A DNA stretch of 64,000 bases from Manihot esculenta (GCF_001659605.2 NC_035164.2:12064965-12128964), one strand, 5' to 3'. Shown: positions 43,508-56,977, counted from the stretch's first letter. The notes: generated by a model from the letters alone, not told the origin. Program-made: numbers and translations.

Positions 43508-46380
43508 TGACGGGTGTCAAATCCGTCAATTAAAACTGATTCTCTTTTTTTTATTTATTTAATAGATTTTGTAGATAGAGTGAATAGGTATCGATCCCAC
43601 ATAGACCTTAAAATTATTTAATTTAAATGTCAAGTAAAAAGAGAAGAATTGTTTAAAAGTGAAAAAGAGAAGAAGAAAGTATCTATTAGAGAAGTTGATT
43701 TTAAATAAAGACTAAAGAATAAAAAAAGAATAATGCAATTGGATGATGAAATATATAATCAAGTTTAAAAAAACTCAGCTGAAGGTAATCAAAGTTGAGA
43801 CGTTCACAATTGATCATTGATTCAAAAGATGATTCATTTAATTGTCCATTATTTGGTTATACTGTTCAAACAAGCGAATCCCAGTAATTCTTCCTTAAGA
43901 TTAAATTAATTCTCATAGTGCTTAAATTAATTTCTAATTAATTAATAACTCCATCAAGCGTATAGATTTAATTAATTTATTACTTTAAGAAGAGAAGAAT
44001 CCAAACTTAATCAACAATTGCAAATGAATTGTTTAAACCAAATTAATAAGTTTTTTTAACAAAAATAAATATGCTAATCGCTACTTGTATCAACCCAATT
44101 AAATAATTACATATTTACTTGGGTTAATTAGCAATATGTTGTCTATTTAGCGGATTCAATAGGCCTCTTGAATTGCTAAAAGGAAAACAATAGAGGTGGT
44201 ATTCCTCGAAAATAGAAAAATATTGAAAACATAAATTAAGATGAACAAAAATTAAGAACAAATCTCACAATTTTAAATCAATCTCAACTTGATTAACCTT
44301 CAACTGAAAAAGTGTGTTTAGCCACTAAGGGCCATAATAAAATTGTAGATATTGGAAAATCCAGAGATTATTGCAATCCAAATTGCGTAGCGAAAAAATA
44401 AAATCTCGGATTTCCTTTCCCAAAATCCGAGTGCTTTGTTTATTTCATAAGAAGGATATGAGACTAACCTGTTAATCTCGTCCAAAAGATACAATGGCGG
44501 ACTGATGGTGCTACTTTTTCAAATGAACACCCTCTATGGTATCCGCATGAACGTCTTCTATCCTTCTAGAGTGCTAGCTCTCTCAAAGATAGATAGATTA
44601 TGTGCTTCACAATCTGCAGTCTTTTAGACTGAGTTTTCTCAAAAAATGTACCATCCACAATTCGTAGAAGGGGTATTTATATATTTCAGTTTTTTGTTTT
44701 TCCCACAATTCCTTTTCCTAAAAGGAGTTGTGTTCATAACCCACTATCACAATCTCGCAGATACTCAAATATCTTATGTGATAGAGTCCTTTATCTGTAA
44801 CAGTTATAGATAGACTACAGATCTTTTAAATATTATTATCTCATAATAATAAATAATTAATATTAATAATAATAACACTTATTATTATTAATTATATTAA
44901 CGATTAATATTAATAATAATAACACTTTATTATTATTAATTATATTAATGATTAATAATAATAACATTTTATTATTATTAATTATATTAATGGGTTTTGG
45001 GCTTTTAGCCCATTAATATGTCATAGCACATCAACAACGTTCTTTTGTGTGTAACCCAATAGACTCACATTAATTGGCAATAGGCCCAGTCCCACAAGGC
45101 TCATAAGTCATAAATGGCCTCTAGCAAGACATTATGACTACCCAACTAATATGAGGATCAATAGTCCGATAAAGCCTAATAAATAGAACATGAATTAATC
45201 CCTTTGTCACACGATATCTAGTTTAACATAAGTCATGGTTAATGTCAAACTTATAATGTTCAAACTTATGATTTCTCGATCTCTAAGTAGACTGATAAAA
45301 ATCAAATGATATTGATCACACTATCAATTCATTTGAGCATGGCTATGCATTTCTCAGTCTCACTTATCAAGGGGCCAGAAGATATTTCTCTCGGAGAGAG
45401 GGACAAATCCTATCTTGATTGTTCATTATCCTCTACATAATTTCTATTATGCTCAATCATATCCTTTATGATTGTCTGATTAAAGACAATGTTTGGTTAT
45501 GTCAAAACATAATAGTCCTCATGTTGGAAACTATGACAATCTCAAGTCACAGGATTAAGACATAACTACTTTGAGATTCACTTATGACAATAACCCATGT
45601 AGTGATCTCAGTGCGGGTCCATCCAATACTTTGTTCTCTAACAAGTATTTATGATTATTGAATTATATCAACATATACATAATCATCTCATGATTATCAA
45701 TCAATAATTATACTAGCTATATTTTATTATTATCAACATAATAATAAGTAACCAGGGATGATAATCATTATTATGTAACATGCAAACAAATAATAATGAT
45801 AAAAACCTCTTTTATTAATAACCAAAACGACATACAAAAAAGTCCAAGATAATGGCCTAGGGCATATATACTAACAGTAGAAAAATAAAAGAAAAAGGAG
45901 AAGAAGGGTTCGAGTAAAGAGGAGTCGAAAGGAGAGAATGGGGAGAAGAAGAGAGGTGTAGAGATGATTGTGGGAGCTACCTTTCCTACTTATAAAACAG
46001 TCTTTATATAAACTTTTCCCAAACAAAAAAATAATTATTTAAAATTTAAAGAGAAGTAAAATAAATCTATTACTCCTACTATGATTGTTATCCTAATTCT
46101 GATTTGATTGTATTTGCAGCTATCTGAAACAATTTTGAACTCTTTACAGCTGGCCAAATAGAAATCTTGCAATATGTCCGTCGAGCTTAGATCACAGCTT
46201 TGGGCAAGACTGTACCTTCCACACGAAATTAGCTCTAAAACAACATCTTTTGGTTCATTTTTATATTTTTAGGTCAAAACCTATCCAAAATCAAAATCCA
46301 AGTAAAAAGCCAATTGTTTATATCAAAATCATAGCAAAATTATAGAAATTAATATAGAAAAAGTGGTGAGTTTTACAACA
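43508..46380 (-). repeat. 3' LTR of the Athila-like element (split by a solo LTR)
   Basis: On the minus strand it begins TGTTGTAAAACTCACC and ends GACACCCGTCA. Without the 1.53-kb solo insertion it is ~1.34 kb. Part of it (43840-44060) reads like the 'gattaatta...' stretches of Athila-type LTRs. Confidence 0.7.
44350..45876 (-). mobile_element. Solo LTR (copia-like) inside the Athila-like LTR
   Basis: On the minus strand it starts TGTTAGTATATATGCCCTAG and ends TTCCAATA. It is flanked by TSD GTAGA (44345-44349 and 45877-45881). The end pair is TA instead of CA, most simply a point change. The start is typical of plant copia LTRs. It contains AT-rich 'attattattaat' tandem runs (44820-44990). 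Confidence 0.75.
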
Positions 46381-46383
46381 CTT

Positions 46384-46412
46384 TAGATTCCCCACACTTG
46401 CACTTTTACTTG
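46384..46412 (-). other. Polypurine tract region of the Athila-like element
   Basis: The minus strand reads GCAAGTGTGGGGAATC just before the LTR start. A second, similar tract (AAGTGTGGGGGAAGGGGG, 47595-47612) lies 1.2 kb upstream. Confidence 0.6.
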
Positions 46413-47865
46413 TCCTCAAGCATAGAAATTCAAATCCCTAAAAAAAATAAAAACACAGCCCTGCCCTTAACCATTTTGAAGCTTAATTGTCCAAAGCAAA
46501 CAACTAAATTGTCATGCAATAAGATAATAGCAAAAATAGCTTCATTTCACCAAAGTTCATTTCAACAAGTCTCACATTTAAAACGTGTTTTTCAAGACAT
46601 AAAGCTGGCCCTCAATCCATCTTTAAACACACAGAATATTAAAATGCCATTAATATTAAACTACCCTTTTGAAAGAATAGACTCTTGAAAACTCTTGATT
46701 ATACCAATAAATTTTAAGACTTGGAGAAATTTTATTACACTTTCTATTATATCTTGCCTCAAATTGATGAAGTGAACATGAAACAAATGGTTATTGAACC
46801 ACTTGCCCTAGATTATTTAGCTTAGGTGGCTATTAGCTCTAGTCATGGTCACCTAACTAAAGTCATGGGGTGAGTTTTTAAACGGCCTAAAAAGGGTTAT
46901 ACTCTCCCAAACACTGATTTTTTCATATAGAATTACTTTAGGGGGTCACCAAGTACCGCATTACTTGGACTATCAGGTTGGTAATCAGATAACCAAATGA
47001 CTAGAGGAATGAGTCATAGGAGTGCAATTTTTCTGAATTTTTCCTTTTTGCTTTTGCTTTTTTTTTTTTTCTATTTCTTTGACAACACCCTTTAATTTTA
47101 GCATAAAAATATGGTCTAGATAATGTCCTTGTTGTCATTCTTAATAAAGGGAAACAACTCATTTTAATTACGTATTCATTAGCTAACTAATTGAATAAGG
47201 ACCATACTTCATGACTTTTCAAAATAAGCCTTTAAAAAAAAGACTAAAGAAATAAACAATGATAAATTTATTCTATTTAGGCTAGCATAAAAATTGTATA
47301 AAAACTTAAATTCTTTGATAAGGACATCTTCAAATTTTTGATGGTAAGTAGGGATTGTAAATTTTTTTTTTCAAATAATGAAAAGAAAAATAAAAATCAG
47401 GGAATTGAAAATTAAAAATGATAAATTAGCAAATGCAAGTGCTGAGAAACATACAGACAAGCAGGCATGCCATACAGGCTTGGGCAAGCCTCTAACAGTT
47501 GGCAGAAAAATTATGCAGGATAGCAGAAGAAAAAAAACAATAGAAAAATATGTACAACAACCAAAAAAACATAGTAAAAACACTTTTATTCCAACTCTTT
47601 CCCCCTTCCCCCACACTTACTCCTCACATTATCCTCAATGTGGAAAAAAATTTAAACAACTAGGGAAGCTCATTATAAACAAATAAGCATAAATGAGTAA
47701 AAAGAAATTTCCCTGAGGAGCAAGTTGCCATTAAAACTTCAGGCTAGTAATGGATGGGGTATAAGTAGGCCCAAATAGGAGAGAATGACATCCAATTTAG
47801 CATCAAAGTGGTGCATTTTCGTCTCAATTCTAGCAAGGCGACATGATTATTAAATTCTGGAGATG
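46413..47865 (-). other. 3' non-coding region of the Athila-like element
   Basis: No ORF is assignable. It includes the second GTGTGGGGGA tract (47595-47612) and T-rich runs (47050-47075). Athila elements commonly have a long non-coding region here. Confidence 0.5.
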
Positions 47866-49079
47866 TTGCTGAGGTGGCTAGGTCTGACTTATCCTCTGTC
47901 TAAAATAAACGCGATCATGTGGAATGATAGGACTTGGAGGATAAAACACAATCTCTTTCCTCTCGTTGAGGTAAAGTAAGCCTATAGAGTTAAGTGCATG
48001 AATATCAGGAGGAAGAATATGCTCAGCAATGTACAAATTAGTGTGCTCTGTGTCAAGCAAACTCAATCATACAGTTAGCATAGATATCACATAACCTAGA
48101 TAGATAACACGTCTAGTCTCAGATATGGTCTTAAACTGGGAGGCTAACCAAAAATCAAAGTTAACTTTATGCTTATGCAACATGCACTGAAGAAAGAAGA
48201 GTTCATACTTGGTCAGCTTGGTGGGATCTTTATTTTTTCCAGAAAATGTATAATAGAGGAACCGATGGATGTACCTAAGGGCAGAGCTTTGGATATCATT
48301 CGCTTTAGATTTACCCCCTTAAACTCAAGTGTAGGGTTCCCTGTTAATTTTTTATATAAAAAGTTTGTATCTCAACCAGCTGGGTAGTCACATAAAGAGT
48401 CTAAGTATATAGTAGTTTTAACATAGTCATTATCATAAATACCCAAATGCAGATTAAAACTTGTGATTGAATAATGTACCAGTTTATTTTGCATTCAATG
48501 AACAATAGGTACATTTAAATTAAAATTTTGCACATCATAAGAGAACTTAAATGTAGCATAGAATTCACAACATAATTCAATATAGGAGGGGCAGTTAATT
48601 GCAAAAAATTTCCTCCATCAAATATTATCTATCAATATATAAACCTCATCAAGCAAATTTAACTGTTTTAGGCAGCATCACTTATGCTTTTGCAAGGATA
48701 AATATCAAAATGGAGAGCTTGATACTTGGCCTTATCATCACCCTCAAAATTGAAATTACCATGTAATTCATGTTCTTTCGGTAAGTACCTGGACTTACCA
48801 CCAGTTATTCTAGGCATTCTCTTTTTCTATTTCTTTTTTGGAAGAGAAACAGGTTGTACCTCCTCACTGCTAGTGTCTTCTACTTCCTATGCTGGACCCA
48901 TGGTTTCTTTCCCACTGTGGTTGGAGGTTGTATCTTCACTACTACTCTTTGTGGAGGCCTCCAAGACCAACATGGTGGTCTTCATTTGTGCTTTTTGGAT
49001 TTGTAACTGTTCCAAAATTTCTAGTTTGACCCCTTATTCATCATCTGATTCAGTGTGCACTTAATGCATGGGGGCTTTA

Positions 49080-51523
49080 TGTAATACCCGGCTAGATTCC
49101 GGCATCGGAATCCCTACCTTCCGGCGGAATCTCCGTTGGAATCTGGAATTTCTGAAGATGCCAGAGGCTTCTAGAGGGGTAAAATGTGTTTTCTAAAATG
49201 TTTTCACATGATTTCATGGTTTTAAAAGGAAATGATTTGAGTTTGAAAAGAAAAGAACAAGGAGGCGTTTGTCAGGTTCGGCCGCCGAAAGTGAAGTTCG
49301 GCCGCCGAATATGGAAAGACTTCGGGAGCGCTTTTGGCCTCTGAAAGTCTTGTTTGAACGAGCCAAGGTTCGGCCGCCGAAAGTCAAGTTCGGCCGCCGA
49401 ACATGCATGAGTTTAGGGGGCACGTTAGGCTGCCGAAGGTCTTCGACCAGGCCACCTATAAAGGGCCCTCAGATCGGAAATGGGTGAGTTTTCTCCCCAT
49501 TCTCGAGCTCAGGTGAGTTTTTGTCCTCCCTTGGCCGTTTTCATGTTTTTCTTCATCTCCTTCATGTCTTTATGAGTTTCATGGTTGTTTTGAAGAGTTT
49601 TAAAGCTTAGATCGAAGTTTTGGGAGCTTGGAGCTTTTGGAGCTTGGATTCTCCACACCTCCGAGTTAGAGATCACGCAACCCTCGATCTTCAAGAGGTA
49701 AGTGTAGATCTTTTCTTTCCTTGTGTTTTAATGAGGTTTTATGAAGTTTTAATAGTTGAGTATGGGTAGATATGCATGTTAGGATTTTTGGTGGGTTTTA
49801 TGCCCAATGTATGCTTATGCCTGTTTATGTATGTTTATGTGATGATAAGATGAAGGTTTTAAGCTAGTTTATGCATGTGGGGGAGTGTATGCATGATTGG
49901 GGAAGAGCAAGTGAGGTTTAAGCTAGTTTTGTTGGTTTTGGCTTATGTGGGTCATAAGCTGTTTATGCATGCTCTGGATGTTGTTTTTGGAGTTTAATCA
50001 AGCTATTAAGCTCCTTTGTGCATGGTTAAGGGTTTATGCATGTTTTGGTAAGGTTGGGTGCTTGTTTTGGGGTGTTTTGAGTTTGGTTTTTGGCTTGGCA
50101 GAATCGGACCTATCGTCCAGAGGGGACCAGGTTCGGCCGCCGGAAGGAGTTTCGGCCGCCGAACCTGCATGGGAGGCAGTCTTTCGGCTGCCGAACGTGC
50201 CCCCGAAGGCTGAGTTTCGTTTCTGTCCTGGGGTTTCGGCCGCCGAACCTGCCGCCGAACCTACCCGAGTTTCGTCTCTGGAAGGGACTTTCGGCCGCCG
50301 AAGGTGCCGCTGAAAGTGCCCTGTCCAGCCGTTTCATGGGTGTTTTCTATGCATGTTTCTATGATGTTTTAGAGGGGTTTTTGGGGGTATGTTTATGAGT
50401 TGTTTAGAGTATGTTTGGCACCTCATTCGAGTCCACCTGTGTAGGATCGGACCCGAGAGACCGAGGAGGCCAGTAGTGTTAGCTGTGCAGAGCAAGTTCA
50501 GCGTCTGCCAGAGGTGAGTAGAACTAAACTAAATCTTTATTTTATGAAATCAAATGCCTAAAGCATGCTCATGCATCATGTTTATATGTAATAGGTTGAT
50601 TGCACTAGTTACACGAATATGAAGCATTGCATTATTTACTGTTGATGGAGATTGGACCAAGGGCGACCCCACTAGCCCCATGGAAAAGACCTGGCTGGGC
50701 CAGGCATTACGAAGTCCTGTGGTGCCCTCTATGGTGGCCGGGCAAATAGCTTAGGGATGTTTTGGGGTTGGGTCCAATCCGTGATATGATTTGTTTGTGC
50801 TGTGACGCATTTCATGAAAGCATGTAATTAATGAACTGTTTTCTTTGTTTCTACTCACTGGGCTTTTTAGCTCACCCCTCTCCCCTAACCCCAGTGTTGC
50901 AGGTTGAGGTTGGTCGGGAAGTCTCAAGAGCAGAGGTTATGCTTTTGTAATAGTTATAGATTAGTACTGTTAGTATGGACATGATGTAATGTAACTGAGT
51001 TATTGAAATGTAAAGTTAATTGGAGTTATATTTATGGATTAGTACTGTGCTTGGCCCTAAGACTTGGTTGGTCCCTGTTTAATACATGATGTATGTTTTG
51101 GTTTATTGTTGAGTTATGTTTGAACTAATCTTGTGGCATGTGTTGTTTACCACGCTATGGTAATGGATGAGGACCCTAGAGGAGGTCTTGTGTTGTGGTT
51201 TGATGCATGCACAGGTTAGGTTCTAGTTCTTTGGATGTGACTTCGGCTTGATGTATGCTATGTTGAACCAGCTAGAGTTTTGATGAGGGCTCTAGTAGGG
51301 GGGTTTCTCTATGTTCAGTATTGTTGCATACATGTCAGGCTCGGGATATACATCATATGTTTCAGTTTTTATGTTAAAATTTTGATCATGTATGGGATTT
51401 AACCAGGTGATAGGAAGTATGTTTGGCTTGCTACGGGTCCCGGCGGCCTTAAGCCGATCTGGATCCTAGCGCCGGTGGCGGTTCGGGCCGTTACGGTAGG
51501 GTATCGGTTTCCGGGTCGTTACA
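49080..51523 (+). mobile_element. Solo LTR B of the chromodomain gypsy family
   Basis: 2444 bp, from TGTAATACCCGGCTAG to CGTTACA, with TSD CTTTA (49075-49079 and 51524-51528). TATA at 49457-49463. It carries two TTCGGCCGCCGAA arrays (49275-49435 and 50130-50320) and a short internal duplication of the 'gccg(t)tac' end (51470-51523). No coding sequence. Confidence 0.92.
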
Positions 51524-51615
51524 CTTTACCTTTCATTTGCGAGCAAATGGCTTTTCCTCGTTGCGATCGGAGAAGAAACTATCGTTGGCATCGAGGCTGC
51601 TGTTTGCGATGGTAC

Positions 51616-53010
51616 TGATCAGACTAAATTTAGACCATTCTATCATGTTGTTATTAATGTTAATTTACACTTTTTCTGCCTAATTCTATTGTTTTGATCT
51701 TATTTTGCAGAAAATGATGTAAAGAGATAATTTAGTAAAAATGCTCATAAAACTGCCTAAAAGAGGATAAAGGAGAACAAGCTGTTTGTCCAAGTCAAGT
51801 TGCAGCTGAAGTGAAGATAAATAAGGAAAGTGATAAATAAGAAAAGTACAGTCACCAGAGTAATTTGAAATTCAAATTTCAAATCTTCAAGAAGTCTTTC
51901 CTTATTAAAAATGTGAAGACACCTCAGCATTCAATTTAGCTTGTTCAGGAAGCCAAATCTCAAGAAGATGCACTTGCCTCTCAAGAATTCAAAATTCAAA
52001 ATTCAAAATTCAAAAGAAGGCTCCACCTCATAAGGAAATCTAGGGCAACACTTTCAGCTATAAAAGCCAAAGCAAGTCGCATGCCCCAGTCTTGGACCTC
52101 TTCTCTCCCATTCGGCTGCATGCCTCCTTCTTCTCCAAGCAAGCCGTCGGTTCCATCTTCTTCATCTCTTTTCTTTTATTTTGTATTTTGTTTCAGCCAT
52201 GAGTGGCTGAAACCTCTTTTTCTAGTTGAAGATTAGGTGAAACTTTAGTTGTTTTATGGATTGGGAGATCTGAACATATATTGTTTATCTTTTGTTTATC
52301 AATATTTATGCAATTTCATTCTTAATTCTATTGTTGCTTTGTTGTTTAGATCAATAGAGCCCATTGATTCTTGATTGCAAAGTAATAATTTGTTAGTTTG
52401 GATAGTTTTAAGTCCGTAATTGATTGAATTATTCAAACATAAGTAACTCTCGGTGTAAAAACTAAGGAAATTGCATGATCTAGCAATATCACCATACGTT
52501 TGGGTAGCTAGAATTAGGTCTCTCTATTTCTTAATGCAATTGACAGTTGTTAGATGCCAAAGGCCCAAGGACGTTCATTGGCAACTTGTTGATTAGTAAT
52601 TAATTAGAGGACGTTCCCTAATTGATTTATGCTTAAGGAGGGATATGGTGGTGAGAAGCGTCTTTCACCTCCATAACTAATTTATTGAATCAAATAAAGG
52701 AATCTTTGTATCAATGATCAATCCCAACAACTGAAGTGGATCCAATTCTTCAACTAGAGCTTTTCTCATATTTGAATCTTCTTTACTTTATTATTTGCTT
52801 TACTTTGTTGCTTTCAATTCTAGTTCAATTCATCAATTTCAAAACCCCCCCTTTCTTATTTTACTTTCAGTTTATTTACTTGGTCTTGATAAGGAAAATA
52901 GGTAAGTATCAATTCCCTGTGGATTCGACCATTTTACCACTATCTGCAGTTGTAAAATTGTTGATAACCAAAAAGGTTATTTTTGACCGGTTTCGACAAC
53001 CGCACAGTCA
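51616..53010 (+). mobile_element. Solo LTR of an Athila-type gypsy element
   Basis: 1395 bp, from TGATCAGACTAAATT to CGCACAGTCA, flanked by TSD GGTAC (51611-51615 and 53011-53015). It has a TATA box (52059-52066) and, near its end, the 'caattccctgtggattcgacc' type segment common in Athila LTRs. It is in the opposite orientation to the host element. Confidence 0.88.
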
Positions 53011-53470
53011 GGTACCGTCGACTGATCTATCAGTTTTTCAGCGGGCTACTTCTTTATCAATGGTGTCATTGTGGGGTCCGACGAGTCTTGGCGGAGTCGT
53101 GTGGACAAGGGCACGGTGGCCATCGTCATGTCAGAACAGTCTTTGGTGCTTCACCATTGCTGTTCTACAAGAGAGAGGAGAGTTGAGAGAGAGAGAGAGT
53201 TGATGGCACGAGAGAGAAGAAGAAGAAAAGAAAAGAACAGAAAAAGAAGATGTTGGGGTTTATAAAGTAAAAGTAAACAGTAAAAATAAAATTATCTTAG
53301 AGTAGTTATAAAACTAATAATTTACTATGTAAACCTCAAATAATCATGAAAGGTTATGTATAAAGTTCAAACCTGTTCCAGAGAAATATAATATACTCTA
53401 AGGTTGAAGGCAGCAGATAAATAAAAATAAAAAATAAAAAGAAAAAAAATCCTAATAATGGAAACCAAGC
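53011..53470 (-). other. GA-rich stretch at the start of the env-like region
   Basis: Bases 53165-53260 are an AGAG/AAGAAG-rich tract (plus strand), followed by AT-rich DNA. It links the env-like region with the integrase end. No separate gene is supported. Confidence 0.4.
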
Positions 53471-53629
53471 CTGTCACCTTGGGTTGCTTTCCAAGCAGTG
53501 CTCTTGTTTACTGTCATAGGCTGGACTTCCTTCCTTTCAAGTATCAATATGTGGTACCTCTAGAACTATAATCTCTTCATTCTAGGCTTGAATTCTTCAT
53601 AGAAAGGTTTGAGCTTATTCTATTCACTT

Positions 53630-54990
53630 TAAAAAAATTTTCGGTTTTAAGACTTTAAATTTGTACAGCTCCATGGTTAAATGTCTTAATCACAATAAAT
53701 GTACCAATCCACCGTGTCTTCAACATTCCAAGAAAAAGTTTTAATCGTGAATAAAAAACTAAAACTTTTTATCCCACTCTAAAACTCTTTTGGGAAGTTG
53801 ATTCATTGTGAAATGCCTTGGTCTTCTCTTTCTAAATTCTAGCACTCTCGTAAGCATCTTTCCTTATTTTCTCTAGTACCTACAATTGTAATTTTCTATT
53901 AGAACTTGCCTCACTTAGGTTGTTGTTCCATTGCTTTACCGCCCATAAAGCTTTATGCTCTAATTTAACTGGTAAATGACAAAGTTTGCCATAAAATTGC
54001 CGAAATAGTGACATACCGATTGGAGTTTTATAGGTTGTCCTATAGGCCCATAATGCATCTTCAAAATAGTTGCTCCAGTCTCTCCTATTAACATTGATGG
54101 TCTTCTCTAGGATTAATTTTATTTCCAGATTAGAGACCTCTACTTGACCGTTTGTCTGCGAATGATATGCTATAAAGGTATAATGAGTTATCCCATATTT
54201 CCTCAATAATGATTTGATCACCCTATTACAGAAATGCGTTCTTGGTCCTATATCACTAACAAGTAGTCACAGAACTCCAAACCTGGTAAAAATATGATTT
54301 TTCAAGAAAATAAAAACAATCTTTGAATCATTAGTTCTAGTGGCCTTGGCCTCTAAACCACTTCAAAACATAATCAACAGCAAGCAAAATATACTGATTT
54401 CCAAATGAAGAAGGAATGAACTCATAAAATCTATGCCCCACACATCGAGAATTTCAATTACCAGTATCAGGACAAGAGGCATTTGATCTCAGTACCCAAG
54501 GTTACCTGTCTTTTGACAATTGGAGCATGCCTTAAAAAACATATAAGAGTCTTTGAATATATTGGGCCAATAGAGTCCACATTCCAGCACCTTTCTTGTT
54601 GTCTTCCTTGGACCTAAATGTCCTCCACAAGCCTTTGAGTGGTAAAAATGAAGAATTGACTCCACTTCACCTTCTGGAATACATCTTCTCACTATTTGGT
54701 CGACACAAAATTTTTACAAGTACAACTCATCCCAAACATATTATTGTGTATCATGTTTCAACTTTTCTTTCCTGTTTCTCGACATTTCTGCTGGAAAATT
54801 TCTGGTCACCATATAGTTCACCAGATCCGCATACCAGGGGCTCACAACCTGCATAGAAAATAAATGTTCATCAGGAAATTCATCCTTTAAAGGAATCAAA
54901 TCTTGAAGTTGAAATAAACAACTTAGGTGATTGATCACTAAGTTTTTTAATCCCTTTTTATCTTTTATCTCAAGGTCGAATTCCTGCAAG
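53630..54990 (-). pseudogene. RNase H end and integrase of the Athila-like element
   Basis: A short open frame (54741-54989) matches the end of RNase H and the NHLSCL linker. 54489-54692 holds the integrase zinc site (HFYHSKACGGHLG...CSNCQK). 53880-54221 holds the core C-terminus ([14 protein letters not shown], then [14 protein letters not shown] and [14 protein letters not shown]), the last being typical of Athila. Frame breaks separate all pieces. Confidence 0.78.
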
Positions 54991-56265
54991 AATAAAATCC
55001 ATTGATTTAGTCATGGTTTCGCTTCTTTCTTTCTCAAGAGGTACTTCAAAACTGCATAGTTAGAGAGCATAATTACTTTAGTGCCTAACAAATGGGATCT
55101 AAATCTTTCCAAGGCAAAGAAAATGACTAAAAGTTCTTTTTCACTGGTGGTATAATTGATATGGGTCGTATTTAAAGTTCTAGATCCATAACATATAACA
55201 TGAGATTTTTTATCAATTCGTTAACCAAGAACGACTCCTAAGATATAATTGCCCGCATCACACATTATTTCAAATGGGTACTCCCAATTCGATGCTTGGA
55301 TGATGGGAGCAACTACTAGCTTTAGGGTGTCAAAGGCTTCTCAACATTCTTCATCAAAAGTAAACAACACATCCTTTTGCAAGAGCTTGCATGATGGCTG
55401 AGTGATTCTTGAGAAGTTCTTGATAAACCTCCTGTAAAATCCTACATGACCAAGAAATGATCTAATGTCCCCCCACAAATGGGGTAGGGTAAAGTCTTAG
55501 TCACATCAACTTTAGTCTTATCAACTTCAATTCCCCTTTTAGATACTACATGACCTAAAATTAAACCTTGATATACCATGAAATAATATTTTTCATAATT
55601 CAAGACCAAATTAGACTCCAAACATTTTTTCAAAATGTGAGTGAGGTTGATTAAATATTTATCAAATGAATTACCATAAGCCGTAAAGTCTTCCATGAAT
55701 ACCTTTATTATTACTGACCATACACCTTTGGAAAGTTGTTGGTGTATTGCAAAGCCCACAAGTCATTCTTCTATAGATAAAAGTGCCAAATGGACTTGTG
55801 AAAATATTTTTTCTTGATCTTTTGGGCCACTGGTATTTGATAAAAACCTAAAAAAATCATTCAAATAAAAAAAGTGAGATTTTCTTGCCAATTTTTTCTA
55901 ACATTTGATCAATAAAAGGTAAAGAAAATTGATCCTTCTTAGTTACTAAATTTAGCTTGCAGTAGTCTACACAAACCCTCCACCCATTTTGAATACAAGT
56001 AGATACCGACTCCCCTTCTAAATTGGTTACCACTGCTATTTTTATCTTCTTGGGCATAACTTGGATTAGACTTACCCAATTGCTATCTGTAATTGGATAT
56101 ATTTATCCTGCATCAAGTAATTTTAACACATCTTGTTGTATAACCTACATCATAGGCGGGTTCAATCTTCTTTGTACTTCCCTTTTTGGCTTACTATCCT
56201 CTTCAAGAAGGATTTTGTGCATGAACATAGAGCGACTTAATCCCTTAAGATCTGCAACTATCCTG
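54990..56265 (-). pseudogene. Reverse transcriptase of the Athila-like element
   Basis: 55857-56057 carries IQNGWRVCVDYCKLN and the LPFIDQMLE block. 55442-55759 carries FMEDFTAYG where the catalytic F-x-DD box should be (first Asp is Glu) and GLILGHVVSKRGIEVDK. The rest is interrupted by stops. The upstream protease and gag are missing because the family A LTR begins at 56266. Confidence 0.78.
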
Positions 56266-56919
56266 ATACGGATCCAATAGGGTAAATTTCTAACAATGGT
56301 GTGGAGCAAACTTATGTCATTCAAATGGATCTAAAAGGAGTTCAGAATCATATTCATACGATCCATATATATTTGGAGCATGCTTCAACTCATATGGGGC
56401 AAATTTGGTGCAACACTTGCAATCATAGGCTTAGGGAGCTTAATCAAACCTATGGGCTAAAACTACACAAAGGGAAGCCTAAAGTGAAGATTAAGAAAGG
56501 CTTCTGTGAAGATTCAGCTTTGTTATGGTGGGCTTGCTATATTTTATTATTTAAACACTTGTTTTATTTTAACTTTGTTTGGGCTTGTATTCTGGCCATA
56601 TTTTATCTTTTAAGTTTTAGAGTGTTGGGCCATGTTTTGAGCTAATGTTTTAATACTTATGTGTTTGATGTGTTATTTTAGAGTGTGATTGGGCTTGAGT
56701 CTTGTGTGTGGTTTGGCCAAGCCTCAGAAGAGTGTCTTAGGATTTTATTTTTCTCATTACTATATAAGAATAAGAAACACTTGTAAAAGGTGCTTTGAAT
56801 CTAAATTTTTAGAATTCTTTTCATGCCTTTGGCGTGTATTGCTTTGAGTGAGAGTGAGGATTTGCTTTCATCAATTGCACCGAGAATCTTGGCTAACTTA
56901 TCAATTATTCATTGTGGCG
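56266..56919 (+). repeat. Family A LTR, copy A3 (truncated)
   Basis: It starts TGATACGGATCC and follows the A1 3' LTR to '...attgtggcg'. The open frame 56301-56645 (114 codons) is the same LTR-encoded C-terminus seen in A1 (GVEQTYVIQ, HMGQIWCNTCNHRLREL), longer here because no stop follows KVKIK. The polypurine tract is absent on its left, so this is a solo or 5' LTR inserted in the Athila-like RT. Confidence 0.82.
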
Positions 56920-56977
56920 TGTTGAATCCCACATCGGTTATGGAAAGGGGTAATGTGCCCCTTATATGGGCCATAGG
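56920..56977 (+). repeat. 58-bp LTR start of another copia-type family
   Basis: TGTTGAATCCCACATCGG begins abruptly inside the A3 LTR and continues to '...ccccttatatgggccatagg', where the chromodomain element starts. The motif is a common plant LTR start. The rest is out of the window. Confidence 0.6.

Larger units (their letters stand above)
47866..53260 (-). pseudogene. Env-like ORF of the Athila-like element, split by two solo LTRs
   Basis: After removing 49080-51523 and 51616-53010, the minus strand gives a degenerate reading frame. Recognisable blocks are SRYLPKEHELHGNFNFEGDD (~48780), YIELCCEFYATFKFSYDVQN (~48560), LDSLCDYPAG (~48400) and LTKYELFFLQCML (~48190). These resemble the plant Athila ORF1/env-like family. 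The start is uncertain (a Met near 53160). It has many stops. Confidence 0.55.
43508..56265 (-). mobile_element. Athila-like Ty3/gypsy element with three solo-LTR insertions
   Basis: On the minus strand it shows RT (56057 down), RNase H, integrase (to ~53630), an env-like region (~53200-47870), a polypurine tract near 46390 and a 3' LTR (46380 to 43508). The CHLPVELEH-type integrase C-terminus, the env-like ORF after integrase and the GTGTGGGGA polypurine tract fit the Athila lineage. Gag, protease and the 5' LTR are missing: the sequence is cut at 56265 by a family A LTR. Solo LTRs interrupt it at 44350, 49080 and 51616. Confidence 0.8.

Noticed and set aside
48726..49064. 112-codon plus-strand frame
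   Set aside because: Antisense to the env-like ORF of the Athila-like element, where motifs are on the minus strand.
49945..50398. Plus-strand frames of 102-122 codons in solo LTR B
   Set aside because: Again produced by the array; no start context or family similarity.
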